Shown here piece after piece: positions 16,010 through 25,679 of a stretch of DNA of 64,000 nucleotides. The DNA lies in the NCBI GenBank assembly GCA_036558645.1, contig DATBFG010000021.1:38464-102463 (forward strand), given 5' to 3'. Position 1 is the stretch's first letter, and each line of letters opens with the position of its first letter. Source of the stretch: DATBFG01 sp036558645 (lineage in GTDB: Bacteria; Acidobacteriota; Terriglobia; Terriglobales; Acidobacteriaceae). The position numbers were made by a program, and so were the translations under genes. Under the pieces are notes generated by a model. That model had not been told where the DNA came from and made no database searches. It saw nothing but the letters and a program-made list of their open reading frames with translations.

Positions 16010-19000
16010 ATGCGCAGAACGCCCTGGTTGACGTGGTTCGTGTGCCTATGGCTCGCTCTTCCCCTCGCAGCCCAAAAGGATACTGGGATTATTCGGGGAC
16101 TTGTGACTGATTCCTCTGGGGCTGTCATCTCCGGGGCGCAAATAACAGTGACCAGCGCCTCCACTGGACAGTCCCGAACTGCCTCCACAAATGCCGCCGG
16201 CGAGTACGTTCTGCCCGAACTGCAGCCTGGAGTCTATGAGGTCCGCGTCAAACAACCGGGTTTCAAGGAGTACGTGAGCAAGAACGTGCAGTTGTTTGTC
16301 TCCAGCACGGCTGTAGTGAACGCTGAGATGCAGGTAGGCAATATCACTGACGAAGTCACCGTAGAAGCAAACCCGGTTCAGGTCGAGACTAGCACCGGGA
16401 CTGTGGGCAATGTAGTCGAAGGCCGGGAAGTACGCGAGTTACCTCTTAATGGACGCAGCTTCGTCCAGTTGACGCAGTTGATGCCCGGCGTCTCTCCGCA
16501 AGCCAACTTTGACAGCAAAAACAAGGGTCTGCTGGCTGGCGTCGATTTTTCCGTGAATGGCAATAACACCACCGGGAACGTATTCATGGTGGATGGCGTC
16601 AACAACAATGACGTCGGCTCTAACCGTACGATCTTGGTATATCCCTCGATTGACGCCATTCAGGAATTTAAGATTCTCCGTAATAGCTATGGCCCTGAAT
16701 ACGGCCAAGCCATGGGTGCAATCGTCAACCTGGTTACTCGCAGTGGTACGAACAGCTTCCATGGTGGTGCCTACTACTTCGGCCGTAACGATGCGCTGAA
16801 TGCCACGGATTATTTCAACAACCTCAACGGCATCAAGAAGGACGTTCTCCGCCGCAACGATTGGGGCTACAACATCGGCGGTCCGATAATAAAGGACAAG
16901 CTGTTTTTCTTCTGGTCGCAGGAGTGGAACCGCGAACTGCGCGGTGCGGCGCGCTCTGCGAATGTCCCAACCGTAGCTGAAAGGAACGGCGACTTCTCTC
17001 AATTGCGCGTCGCCAACGATGGCAGCCCGTGTGAGAACGTACCCACCGATCCGAATGACCCCAATGCAGCCACTAACCGTTTCTTAAGTATTAATGACAT
17101 CTCCAGTCACGGCTACGCCGGAAACCAGGCCTCCACTGCCGGCGCACTGGTTGCCCAAATCTTCCCCGATCCGAACCTTCCCCAGTCCGCCATCTTGCCC
17201 GGTCTCTGTAATAACTGGTCGCAATCGCTCACCGCTCCCATTTATTGGCGCGAAGAGAGCATTCGCGTGGACTACAAGATTGGGACTACTTGGAGCATCT
17301 TGGGACGCTATACACATGATTCGTGGTCACAACCGTTCCCCAGCACCTTGGGCTTCTGGGGAGACGATCCCTATCCTTCGGTTGAGAGCAGTTGGATTCA
17401 GCCCGGAGTGCAGGCGACCATCAAAATAACCAAGCTGTTTGGCTCCAGTGCAGTCAACGATTTTCAGGTATCGTATGCGGGAAACCGCATCACGGCAGAT
17501 CGCGCGGGAACAAACCCTGGCTTGAACGATCAAATCCTTGCCGCCCTACCTCCCGACTTTCCCTTGAGCGACAAGCAAGCCGGAAACAAGCTGGGCTATC
17601 CCGTTTTCTGGGGTGGCCTTGGCAATGGCGCCGATTCCAGCGACCTCTGGACGCAAGCTCCTTGGCATAACAACGAGCAACTCATCATCTTCAAGGATGA
17701 CTTCTCCAAAGTTCTGGGAAATCACTCGTTCAAAGTTGGCTTCCTGTTCAGCAATAATCAGAAAAATGAACTGGTGAATGGTTCTTCGGGAGAGAATGTG
17801 AACTTCTGGGGGGCCGCTAGCAACGATACAGGTAACGGAACGTTTAACGCACTGTGGAACCAGGTGCAATGGGGCGGCTCAGAGTTGCAGACCAATCCCT
17901 ATGGCCAGCAACGCTGGCACGATATTGAGTTTTACTATGGAGACACCTGGAAACTGCGCCGCAACGTGACTCTCGAGTACGGCTTACGCTGGTCATTCCT
18001 GCGGCAACCCTATGTGAGGGATGACAAGATCGCAAGCTTCCAACCCTCGGCCTATGACCCTGCCTTGGGAGGGGACGGCTGTAACGGTCTGATACTCGTG
18101 CCCGGAACCAACTTCTGCCAAGCCGCTGGTTTTCTGGGCGGGGTGCCTGGACCAAATCGGGCCCTGAAAGACAACGATAATCATGCCATCGCGCCACGAC
18201 TGGGAATAGCCTGGGACCCCAGAGGTGACGGTAAGACGTCCATCCGCGCCGGCCTGGGTCAATTCTTTCAGCGCGAGCGCTTGAGCAATGGCCTGACTAT
18301 GGCCAATAACAATCCATTCTCGGCTTTAGCTCCGAATGTAGTCCGTACTCTCGACGTTCCAATCGTTCAAGCCGCCAGCGGTGGCGCGCCCAGCTTTGGA
18401 GTAGATCCTGGATACGTTTTGCCCAACACTTGGCAATGGAACCTGACATTTGAACGGGAACTTTTCCGTAATAACAAGTTGGAATTGGCGTACGTTGGGA
18501 ATCGAGGAATTCACCTTCTACGCTACAATGACGCTAATTTTGTTCCCAGGAATCAATGGCTGAATTACGCAATAACCCCTCTCGATCCGGTCGATGGCGG
18601 TGCAGACAACTCCTTCCGTCCCTTCGGGGCCGGCAATTTCGGACAAATCGACTATGCCGAGTGGAAGGGCGGCTCTAATTATAACGCGCTCCAGGCGTTG
18701 TATCGCGTGCGTGTCAAAGCGCTGGATGCGCAGTTCGCTTATACGTTCTCGAAGTCGCTCTCGGATACCTCGCTTACCAGCAGCGGCACGACCTCACAGA
18801 GTACTGTTTTGCTTGATCCTCAGAACCCCCGGCTAAACTATGGACCAAGCTACATCAATCGCCCACATATCCTGGTGGGAAACGTCGTGTATACCATGCC
18901 CGATTTTGCCGGTCACAATGCCTTTGTTCGGCACGTGGCAGGCGGATGGGAGTTAGCGGGCATTCTGAGTTATGGTAGCGGTGCCTCCCTGACTGTGTTT

Positions 19001-19552
19001 GCGAACGGGGCGGTGAACGGTGCTCCAGGCGGTTTCACGGGCACGGGTGCTCGGACCGACGCCACCCGGCCAATTCGTGTTCCTGGCCAATCCTGCCGCG
19101 CTTCCGATGGATCTCCAAAGTACCAGTGGCTCAACCCCGCCGCATGGACAGTGGACAATTACCAGTTGTCGACCTTCGGTACCGCCGGAGTCGGCGAATG
19201 TCTGGGACCTGGGCTTGCCAACACGGATTTCTCCCTGCACAAGAGCTTCAAGGTGGGAGAGAAAGTTACGCTCCAGTTCCGCATGGAGTTTTTCAATCTC
19301 TTTAACAAGGTGCAGTTCCGCGACAATTCCGAAGACATTACAAGTGTCGACAACAACCTGATCAATAATGCGTTTGCTTGTACAAGCTTCCTCTCGTCCT
19401 CGGATCCGGGCAACTTCGCCAGTCATTGTCCCAACGGAATCACCAATCGGGTGAGTTGGAGCTTTGCCGGCGAAGGCAACCAGACCTTCGGGCAGGTATC
19501 GCATGACAAGGGACCGCGCGAGATTCAGTACTCTTTGAAAATTGAATTCTAG
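16010..19552 (+). CDS. TonB-dependent receptor, Oar-like, with carboxypeptidase-regulatory-like domain
   Basis: An 1180-residue outer-membrane receptor. After a signal peptide (WLTWFVCLWLALPLAAQ) comes a carboxypeptidase-regulatory-like beta-sandwich (GIIRGLVTDSSGAVISGAQITV, EYVLPELQPGVYEVRVKQPGF), then a plug domain (REVRELPLNGRSFVQLTQLMPGV; FMVDGVNNND; EYGQAMGAIVNLVTRSGTN), then a long beta-barrel ending in the aromatic signature QYSLKIEF. This is the acidobacterial Oar-like class, which takes up large substrates, probably polysaccharide fragments or peptides, with TonB energy. The start has a GGAGGA site four bases upstream. The LacI-type gene in front is the probable regulator. A terminator follows at 19563. 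Confidence 0.93.
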   Translation: MRRTPWLTWFVCLWLALPLAAQKDTGIIRGLVTDSSGAVISGAQITVTSASTGQSRTASTNAAGEYVLPELQPGVYEVRVKQPGFKEYVSKNVQLFVSSTAVVNAEMQVGNITDEVTVEANPVQVETSTGTVGNVVEGREVRELPLNGRSFVQLTQLMPGVSPQANFDSKNKGLLAGVDFSVNGNNTTGNVFMVDGVNNNDVGSNRTILVYPSIDAIQEFKILRNSYGPEYGQAMGAIVNLVTRSGTNSFHGGAYYFGRNDALNATDYFNNLNGIKKDVLRRNDWGYNIGGPIIKDKLFFFWSQEWNRELRGAARSANVPTVAERNGDFSQLRVANDGSPCENVPTDPNDPNAATNRFLSINDISSHGYAGNQASTAGALVAQIFPDPNLPQSAILPGLCNNWSQSLTAPIYWREESIRVDYKIGTTWSILGRYTHDSWSQPFPSTLGFWGDDPYPSVESSWIQPGVQATIKITKLFGSSAVNDFQVSYAGNRITADRAGTNPGLNDQILAALPPDFPLSDKQAGNKLGYPVFWGGLGNGADSSDLWTQAPWHNNEQLIIFKDDFSKVLGNHSFKVGFLFSNNQKNELVNGSSGENVNFWGAASNDTGNGTFNALWNQVQWGGSELQTNPYGQQRWHDIEFYYGDTWKLRRNVTLEYGLRWSFLRQPYVRDDKIASFQPSAYDPALGGDGCNGLILVPGTNFCQAAGFLGGVPGPNRALKDNDNHAIAPRLGIAWDPRGDGKTSIRAGLGQFFQRERLSNGLTMANNNPFSALAPNVVRTLDVPIVQAASGGAPSFGVDPGYVLPNTWQWNLTFERELFRNNKLELAYVGNRGIHLLRYNDANFVPRNQWLNYAITPLDPVDGGADNSFRPFGAGNFGQIDYAEWKGGSNYNALQALYRVRVKALDAQFAYTFSKSLSDTSLTSSGTTSQSTVLLDPQNPRLNYGPSYINRPHILVGNVVYTMPDFAGHNAFVRHVAGGWELAGILSYGSGASLTVFANGAVNGAPGGFTGTGARTDATRPIRVPGQSCRASDGSPKYQWLNPAAWTVDNYQLSTFGTAGVGECLGPGLANTDFSLHKSFKVGEKVTLQFRMEFFNLFNKVQFRDNSEDITSVDNNLINNAFACTSFLSSSDPGNFASHCPNGITNRVSWSFAGEGNQTFGQVSHDKGPREIQYSLKIEF

Positions 19553-19562
19553 GTGCGGATGA

Positions 19563-19595
19563 AAAAGGGTGAAGTCTGGCTGGCTTCCCCCTTTT
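19563..19595 (+). terminator. intrinsic terminator after the TonB receptor
   Basis: A 12-position stem (AAAAGGGTGAAG with CTTCCCCCTTTT, 11 pairs and one mismatch) encloses a nine-base loop and is followed by a pyrimidine-rich run. It lies 11 bases after the receptor stop. The A-tract/T-tract flanks also allow it to work for the converging PLP-enzyme gene on the other strand. Confidence 0.75.
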
Positions 19596-19688
19596 CTTCT
19601 CTTCCTTAGAATCTAGCGGGAAGATCTACACAGAGAGAGTTTTCCCGAACGCACCCTTTTCTTACCTCGGAAATCAAATTCCGCGGAC

Positions 19689-20891
19689 CTAGCCCACTTC
19701 CGCATGCTGTCGTGCCGGCTTGAGCACTGAAAAGGCCTGCTCCAGATCCCCAATCAGATCGTCTGTATTTTCGATCCCTACGGAGAGTCGAATCATCTGG
19801 TCCGTGATTCCCATCTTCTGCCGCTGTTCAGCGGAGATCATGGCATGCGAGGTCAGCACAGGGATCGAAACCAGAGAATCGACTCCGCCCAGACTTGGCG
19901 CTAACGTGAAGAGATGAAGCGATTCCGCGAGCTGCCGCGCACTCTCGCCCGTCCCATCCACCTCAAAACTCAACACGCCACCGCCTCCCTGCAGTTGTTC
20001 CTGTGCCAGTGCGTACTGGGGATGAGTCTCCAAAAATGGGTAGTGGACGCGCTTGACCTTTGGATGGCCAGCCAGGAACTGTGCTACGCGCAATGCATTG
20101 TCATTCTGCCGTTGCACGCGCAGGGCGAGCGTCCTGATGCCACGCAATAGCAGCCATGCCGCATGGGGATCCATGCAGCCTCCCAGCGTGGTGCGGCTGG
20201 AATGAATCTTGTCGATGAGGTCCTGGCGTCCGGCGACGATTCCGCAGATTAAGTCCGAGTGCCCGGCGAAATACTTGGTGCCGGAGTGCATCACCAAGTC
20301 GATACCGAACTCGATTGGCCGCTGATTAATCGGCGTCGCAAACGTACTATCGATCAAGGTAATCAGATTGTGCTGGCGAGCAATAGCCACGCCTTTGCGC
20401 AGGTCAACTACTCGCAGGATGGGATTGGTCGGTGATTCTAGATACAGCAGCTTCGTCTTTGAAGTAATGGCGCGCTCGTGCTGTGCGTAGTCGGTGGTAT
20501 CAACAAACGTGGTTTCAATCCCCAGCTTGGGGAGCCATTGACTCAGAAACTTGGTAACGCCGCCATAGATATCGCGCTGCGCAACGATATGATCGCCGTT
20601 CTGCAATAGCGACAGAATTGTTGTTGTGATGGCGTTCATGCCCGAGGAGAACAGGAGTGCCGCATCAGCCCCTTCGAGTTCCGAAATCGCCTTCTCAGCA
20701 ACCGAATGCGTGGGATTCCCATAACGCGTGTAGAACATGTCGGTCGAGGTCGCGCGCAGTTGTTCGTCGTTGTCAATGACCTCAAACGTCGATGTCTGGT
20801 AGATCGGAGTCGCTAACGGTCCATTCTTCTTCTCGGAATCTACTCCTCCGCGAACAGCCTCAGTCTCCTGACGGCGCGGGTGCTTGCTCAT
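19689..20891 (-). CDS. trans-sulfuration PLP enzyme (cystathionine gamma-synthase / gamma-lyase family)
   Basis: About 400 residues of the Cys/Met-metabolism PLP-dependent family. Seen are LATPIYQTSTFEV, YTRYGNPTHSVAEKAISELEGADAALLFSSGMNAI, and the PLP-lysine block LVMHSGTKYFAGHSDLICG. These enzymes make or split cystathionine, or carry out sulfhydrylation of homoserine esters; family members cannot be told apart here with certainty. I chose the ATG at 20891 because an AGGAG site is correctly placed before it, and upstream ATGs would sit on or before that site. It is divergent from the SDR gene. Together with thrB and thrC further on, it adds to an amino-acid theme in this area. Confidence 0.92.
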   Translation of the reverse strand: MSKHPRRQETEAVRGGVDSEKKNGPLATPIYQTSTFEVIDNDEQLRATSTDMFYTRYGNPTHSVAEKAISELEGADAALLFSSGMNAITTTILSLLQNGDHIVAQRDIYGGVTKFLSQWLPKLGIETTFVDTTDYAQHERAITSKTKLLYLESPTNPILRVVDLRKGVAIARQHNLITLIDSTFATPINQRPIEFGIDLVMHSGTKYFAGHSDLICGIVAGRQDLIDKIHSSRTTLGGCMDPHAAWLLLRGIRTLALRVQRQNDNALRVAQFLAGHPKVKRVHYPFLETHPQYALAQEQLQGGGGVLSFEVDGTGESARQLAESLHLFTLAPSLGGVDSLVSIPVLTSHAMISAEQRQKMGITDQMIRLSVGIENTDDLIGDLEQAFSVLKPARQHAEVG

Positions 20892-20998
20892 TCTCATCTC
20901 CTTTAGACAGTGCTTTCGCGGATTAGAGCTAATCCACAAGCGTACCCCTGCGAGGTACACGGGGCAAGGGCCTGCCGTTTGGATAGACGTCGAAGTCT

Positions 20999-21004
20999 TA
21001 TAAT
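20999..21004 (+). promoter_or_regulatory. -10 box (TATAAT) placed for a near-leaderless SDR mRNA
   Basis: A perfect TATAAT ends ten bases before the ATG at 21014. Transcription starting six to eight bases after the box would begin at or just before the start codon. No Shine-Dalgarno site is present between the two. The -35 side (GTTTGG near 20977) is weak. Confidence 0.5.
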
Positions 21005-21013
21005 CCCTGTCCT

Positions 21014-21802
21014 ATGGAAACCGGTCTAAAAAATCGCGTTGCAATTGTGGCAGCATCAAGTCAGGGAATTGGCAAGGCCACTGCGCAGGCATTCGCAGCC
21101 GAGGGTTGCCGTTTAGCGATCTGTGCGCGCAACGCAGCGGCCCTGGAGGTGGCCGCGGAGAGCATACGTGCGCGGCAGGGTACCGAGGTTTACGCGGAAG
21201 CGCTTGACGTTACCGATGCCGAAGATGTTCAGGAGTTTGTGAACAAAGTTGTAGATCGGTTTGGCGGTGTCGACATTTGCGTCACGAACGCCGGAGGCCC
21301 CCCCGCCAAAGGATTTCTTGAGACCACCGCCGAAGATTGGAGAAGAGCAGTTGATGCGAACTTCCTCAGCGTTGTCTATTTCGCGCAAGCTGTCATTCCT
21401 CATATGCGGCGCAAACAATGGGGACGCATCATCACGATTACGTCTATTACGACCAAGCAACCTGTTTCTGACCTCGTTCTTTCAAACGCAGCCCGTGCCG
21501 CGGTTGTCGGTCTTGTAAAGAGCCTGGCGAATGAGTTCGGTAAGGACGGTATCCTGGTGAACAATGTGGGACCTGGATACACAGCTACAGACCGCCTCAA
21601 ACAACTTGCTAAGACCAGATCGTCGGTCCTCGGACAATCAGAAGAGCAGATCTTTGCCAATTGGGCCGCGGACGCACCTCTGAAGCGTGTGGGCGACCCG
21701 CGAGAGATTGCCGATGCAATTGTCTGGCTGGCATCGGAGCGCGCCTCCTACGTAACAGGGCAGACACTCCTAATAGACGGTGGGATCTACAAAGGTCTGT
21801 AA
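21014..21802 (+). CDS. atypical short-chain dehydrogenase/reductase
   Basis: A 262-residue SDR with a Rossmann nucleotide-binding start (AIVAASSQGIGKATAQAFAAEG), the structural NAG motif (CVTNAGGPPAKGF) and a C-terminal YVTGQTLLIDGG, as in FabG-like proteins. The catalytic Ser144 is kept (ITITSITTK), but the positions where Tyr and Lys of the YxxxK motif belong read Ser157 and Arg161 (LVLSNAARAAV). A group of FabG-like SDRs has this LSN-x-x-R wording, so it is a genuine subfamily. Chemistry may be changed or absent. The substrate is unknown. The mRNA may be leaderless (see the TATAAT box just upstream). Confidence 0.88.
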   Translation: METGLKNRVAIVAASSQGIGKATAQAFAAEGCRLAICARNAAALEVAAESIRARQGTEVYAEALDVTDAEDVQEFVNKVVDRFGGVDICVTNAGGPPAKGFLETTAEDWRRAVDANFLSVVYFAQAVIPHMRRKQWGRIITITSITTKQPVSDLVLSNAARAAVVGLVKSLANEFGKDGILVNNVGPGYTATDRLKQLAKTRSSVLGQSEEQIFANWAADAPLKRVGDPREIADAIVWLASERASYVTGQTLLIDGGIYKGL

Positions 21803-22073
21803 CGGGTGTTTCAGTTAAGCATCGCAGGCTCTATTGCCAAAGTCTGTCGACTTCTAGTAATCTAGCGCGCATTCCTTACCCGCAGTTCTAAAGCAGCGGT
21901 GTTGCTGGGTGTCGGGAGACCCCATGTTGACTCCTTCGGCGGCCGGTCTCGTATTCATATTCAAACCATCCTTGCTGTGCTCATACGGATTGTTCCAATG
22001 TAGTTCCTTTCGCACAAATCCTATTTGTCCACAATAAACGTCGTTGAGCGACAGTGGTTTACCCGGAGGGTTT

Positions 22074-25000
22074 ATGCCAGGGCCATGCACGAGACTTTTC
22101 TTAGTGGTTTTTGCCGCAACTCTGCTAATTGGTAATGCTTTCGCACAAGGTGGTGCCACAGGAGCAATCTCCGGCTCCGTGGAAGACGCTAGCGGCGCCG
22201 TTGTAGCCAATGCCGACATTCAGGTCATTAACCAGCAGACAAACACCACGGCTCGTTCTGCGAAGACGGACGCAACCGGGAGCTTCGTCGTCCAACTGCT
22301 TCCCGTCGGCACTTACACGGTAGTTGTTTCCGGCAGTGGATTTCAGCAAGCTCGATTTCCCGACATTGTGGTCCGGGTTACCGAGACCACCCGCATGACC
22401 GCGAAGTTGCGTCCACAGGCTGTTCAGGAAAAAATCGAAGTGCAGGCAATTGTGCAAACGGTTGAAACCACCACGGCTACGACAGGCCAGGCGATCGAGT
22501 CCAATACCATTCGTAGTCTGCCCCTGGCAACGCAGAACTTTCAGCAATTGCTGACGCTATCGGCAGGAGCTCAGAGTGAACTGAATGCATCGTCGCAACT
22601 CGGACGAGGCGATGTTCGCATTCAGGTGAACGGCCAACGTGAAGATAATAACAACTACCTGATTGAAGGCATCAGCGCTACCGACTACAACGTCGCAGAG
22701 CTGACAAATACCCCGTTGCCGAGTCCCGATGTCGTGCAGGAGTTCAAAGTCCAGACCAGCCTTTACGATGCCACCCAAGGACGAAATGGCGGCGGAAACA
22801 TCAATGCCATCCTGAAGACCGGAACCAATACCTTCCATGGCAGTGTGTTCGAGTTCTTCCGCAACACGGTCCTGAACGCAAACGAGTACTTCAACAAGGG
22901 AAACCAAGCTGCGCTCGGGCTGCCGAACGAACGTCCTGACATCAAGCAGAACATTTTTGGCGGCAGCTTGGGAGGACCCATCGGCAAAGATGGAAAGTTT
23001 GGCTACTTCTTCCTCAACTATCAAGGAACAAGGCAGCGCAGCGGACTTTCTGCCGGAACCATCATCAGCACGACTCTGCCGATCCTCCCGACCGCCCTTC
23101 GGGGAACGCCCGGCTATGCACAGACGCTGGTGGATACATTCTTCCCCGGCGATCCCAATGTCACAGCAGCGAACATCGATCCCGTCGCGCTGAACCTTCT
23201 GAATTTCCGAAGCAGTCAGTTTAACGACGCCAATGGATATCTCTTTCCATCATTGTCCGGTCTCTCGTGCGCTACTTGTTCCGCTCCATTCGTTATCAGC
23301 AAGCCGGGAAAGTACACGGATGACCAGTTCACTGTGAATTACGACCGCGATTTCCGCGGCGGCAAGGACAAGATTTCCGGAAGGTTCTTCTTTTCAAACT
23401 TTCGCTCAATCACGCCATTCGGCGCTGGAGGCCTAACCGCGACACTCGGCGGCACCATCAGTCCTACGGACTTGAATTTCCCGTTGGACCAGCCGGTACA
23501 CGACCGGTTCTTTAGTGTGGCCGAAACTCACTTGTTCAATCCCCGGCTCGTCAACGAATTCCGGTTTGGGTTGGTTCACATTAACAACGAGTCAATCAAC
23601 CAGCCCATCGTCACCGTAGACGATTTGGGAATCAACCGTCCCAACGACAATCTCTATCAGACGATCTACAAGTTCACATTCTCCACTTTCCAACTGGGAC
23701 CGACGCCCGGGGCCGATCAGAGCCAGCTTCAAAACAACTACACGTTTCTCGATACTGCCAGCTACGTGGTAGGAAAGCATGTGCTTCGCTTTGGCGGCGA
23801 ATACGACCGGGTGAATCTCGACAAGAACTTTCCGCAGACATTCAACGGGCAGTTGTTCTTTTTCCCGACCAGTGGGAATCCCGGCAATCCTGCCGATCCC
23901 TGTGTGCCTCTTGGGGGCTGCAGCGATTTCCAGAATTTCCTCCTCGGTCAGCCGGGCTTTTCGTTTGGCGGCAGCGGAGTCTCCAATCATGAGTACCGTG
24001 TGAATGACTATGCGCTATTTATTCAGGACGACTACAAAGCCACGCCGAATCTGACCATCAATGCTGGCCTTCGCTGGGAACTATTCGGTGCCGCTAAAGA
24101 CAATCTTTGCCACATCGGCAACACGATCTCCGCCCTCGCCAATCAGGGGGACGTGCCGTTTGTATATCCAAAATGCGTGAGCGACCTAGGAGTTTCCGGC
24201 TTCAGCGGGACGCTTAGCGATACCACCATGGCCAATAGCTATGCCTCGAACTTCGGCCCACGAATCGGCTTTGCTTACGATTTGTTCGGGCACCACACAA
24301 CGTCTATTCGTGGAGGCTACGGCATTTTTTACGTCCGTGAGGACGTAGGAACTATTGATCAGTTGTCGTTTACGACGCCGATTCTTCCCATCACCACTCC
24401 AACTGGGACGCCCGGAGACATGGCGGACGTGTTTGCGGTAGGCCCCGGAAGGCTACCTAGAGGCGGAGTCATCGATCCTGCGTTCATTCCCGTGTACTCC
24501 CAGTTTCTCGGATTTGTCGATTGCTCGACGGGAAATCCGACCACAGATACATCGCAATGCGCAGTGTTCAACAATGGACAACCAAATCCATTTGGTGTGA
24601 CTGGAGGCAACAGCATCAATCTCTTTGGCCTGGAAGTCCCAAGACATTTCGTTTCGCCCAGCACTGCGCAGTGGAACTTCGGTATCCAGCGGCAGTTGCC
24701 GGGTAACTGGGTATTCGAAGTCGCTTATGTTGGGACGAAGGGAACTCATCTCAGGGAGACCAGGGATGCCATCCAGCCCTTCGATGCGCGCACACATCCG
24801 GTGACCATCACTGCACAGGATGGTACCCAGTACACCATCAACCAAAACACTTTCTTTAACGCTAATGCACGATCGCGTGCAGTTGGACTGGCAACGCAGA
24901 ACTACCAGTTGTTCGCCAGCGACGCTTGGTCACATTACAATTCCCTGCAAGTAACTGCTTCGCACCGGTTTGCCCAGGCAGTTTACTTCCAGGCCGCCTA

Positions 25001-25679
25001 TACATGGTCGAAGGCGTTGGACGCCACATCGAGCGGCAATACTGCCTTTAATACCGCGATCAACGACCAGACGGATCTGCGCGATTCCTATGGTCCTGCA
25101 GATTTCGATCGCACACACCGCCTCGTGATCAGTTACAACTGGGACATGCCGTTCTTTGCCAAAGCCACGGGATGGCAGCGTTTACTGCTGAGCCACTGGC
25201 TCTTAAGCGGCATCACAACCGTACAGTCAGGAACGCCGGTCACAATCATCGACGCCGCCGGCGGAACTGGTTTCAACCTCAGTAGTCCCAACACGAGCAC
25301 GGCAACCTTGAACTCCGGCTTCACCATGAGTTCCGCGCTTGCAGGCGGAGACATTCACGATCGCGTAAGAAGTTACTTTGTGCCCGGAGCCTTCAGTGGA
25401 GCGCCGGTCGTAGGGCCGAACGGTGAGACCGGATTCGGCAACCTGGGACGTAATACCTTTCGCGGACCTACGCAACAGAACTGGGACGTGTCGTTGGGGA
25501 AGAATTTTCCCATTACCGAGAGAGTCAATTTCAAGTTCTCGGCCGACTTCTTCAACATTTGGAATCATCCCATCTTCGCGAGTCCGAATAACATCTTCAA
25601 CGGGCTCGGTTTTGGAACGATTACCAGCACCAAGGGCACTCCTCGGCTCATCCAGTTCTCTGGAAGATTCTCTTTCTGA
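22074..25679 (+). CDS. TonB-dependent receptor, Oar-like, with carboxypeptidase-regulatory-like domain
   Basis: A second large receptor of about 1200 residues. From the ATG at 22074 it reads MPGPCTRLFLVVFAATLLIG...AFAQ, a signal peptide. Next are the carboxypeptidase-regulatory-like domain (GAISGSVEDASGAVVANADIQV; GSFVVQLLPVGTYTVVVSGSGF), a plug (NTIRSLPLATQNFQQLLTLSAGA; NNYLIEGISATDYN; GGGNINAILKTGTN) and a beta-barrel ending in IQFSGRFSF. A GGAGGG run lies three bases before the ATG, slightly close. Its stop overlaps the ATG of the next gene by one base, so it leads a co-translated run (CMD-like, aminotransferase and probably more), suggesting that what it imports is processed by those enzymes. 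Confidence 0.92.
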   Translation: MPGPCTRLFLVVFAATLLIGNAFAQGGATGAISGSVEDASGAVVANADIQVINQQTNTTARSAKTDATGSFVVQLLPVGTYTVVVSGSGFQQARFPDIVVRVTETTRMTAKLRPQAVQEKIEVQAIVQTVETTTATTGQAIESNTIRSLPLATQNFQQLLTLSAGAQSELNASSQLGRGDVRIQVNGQREDNNNYLIEGISATDYNVAELTNTPLPSPDVVQEFKVQTSLYDATQGRNGGGNINAILKTGTNTFHGSVFEFFRNTVLNANEYFNKGNQAALGLPNERPDIKQNIFGGSLGGPIGKDGKFGYFFLNYQGTRQRSGLSAGTIISTTLPILPTALRGTPGYAQTLVDTFFPGDPNVTAANIDPVALNLLNFRSSQFNDANGYLFPSLSGLSCATCSAPFVISKPGKYTDDQFTVNYDRDFRGGKDKISGRFFFSNFRSITPFGAGGLTATLGGTISPTDLNFPLDQPVHDRFFSVAETHLFNPRLVNEFRFGLVHINNESINQPIVTVDDLGINRPNDNLYQTIYKFTFSTFQLGPTPGADQSQLQNNYTFLDTASYVVGKHVLRFGGEYDRVNLDKNFPQTFNGQLFFFPTSGNPGNPADPCVPLGGCSDFQNFLLGQPGFSFGGSGVSNHEYRVNDYALFIQDDYKATPNLTINAGLRWELFGAAKDNLCHIGNTISALANQGDVPFVYPKCVSDLGVSGFSGTLSDTTMANSYASNFGPRIGFAYDLFGHHTTSIRGGYGIFYVREDVGTIDQLSFTTPILPITTPTGTPGDMADVFAVGPGRLPRGGVIDPAFIPVYSQFLGFVDCSTGNPTTDTSQCAVFNNGQPNPFGVTGGNSINLFGLEVPRHFVSPSTAQWNFGIQRQLPGNWVFEVAYVGTKGTHLRETRDAIQPFDARTHPVTITAQDGTQYTINQNTFFNANARSRAVGLATQNYQLFASDAWSHYNSLQVTASHRFAQAVYFQAAYTWSKALDATSSGNTAFNTAINDQTDLRDSYGPADFDRTHRLVISYNWDMPFFAKATGWQRLLLSHWLLSGITTVQSGTPVTIIDAAGGTGFNLSSPNTSTATLNSGFTMSSALAGGDIHDRVRSYFVPGAFSGAPVVGPNGETGFGNLGRNTFRGPTQQNWDVSLGKNFPITERVNFKFSADFFNIWNHPIFASPNNIFNGLGFGTITSTKGTPRLIQFSGRFSF

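Noticed and set aside
21803..22073. Possible riboswitch or RNA gene before the second TonB receptor
   Set aside because: I see no conserved riboswitch core or terminator hairpin; only a weak TTGACT hexamer near 21927 that could belong to a promoter.
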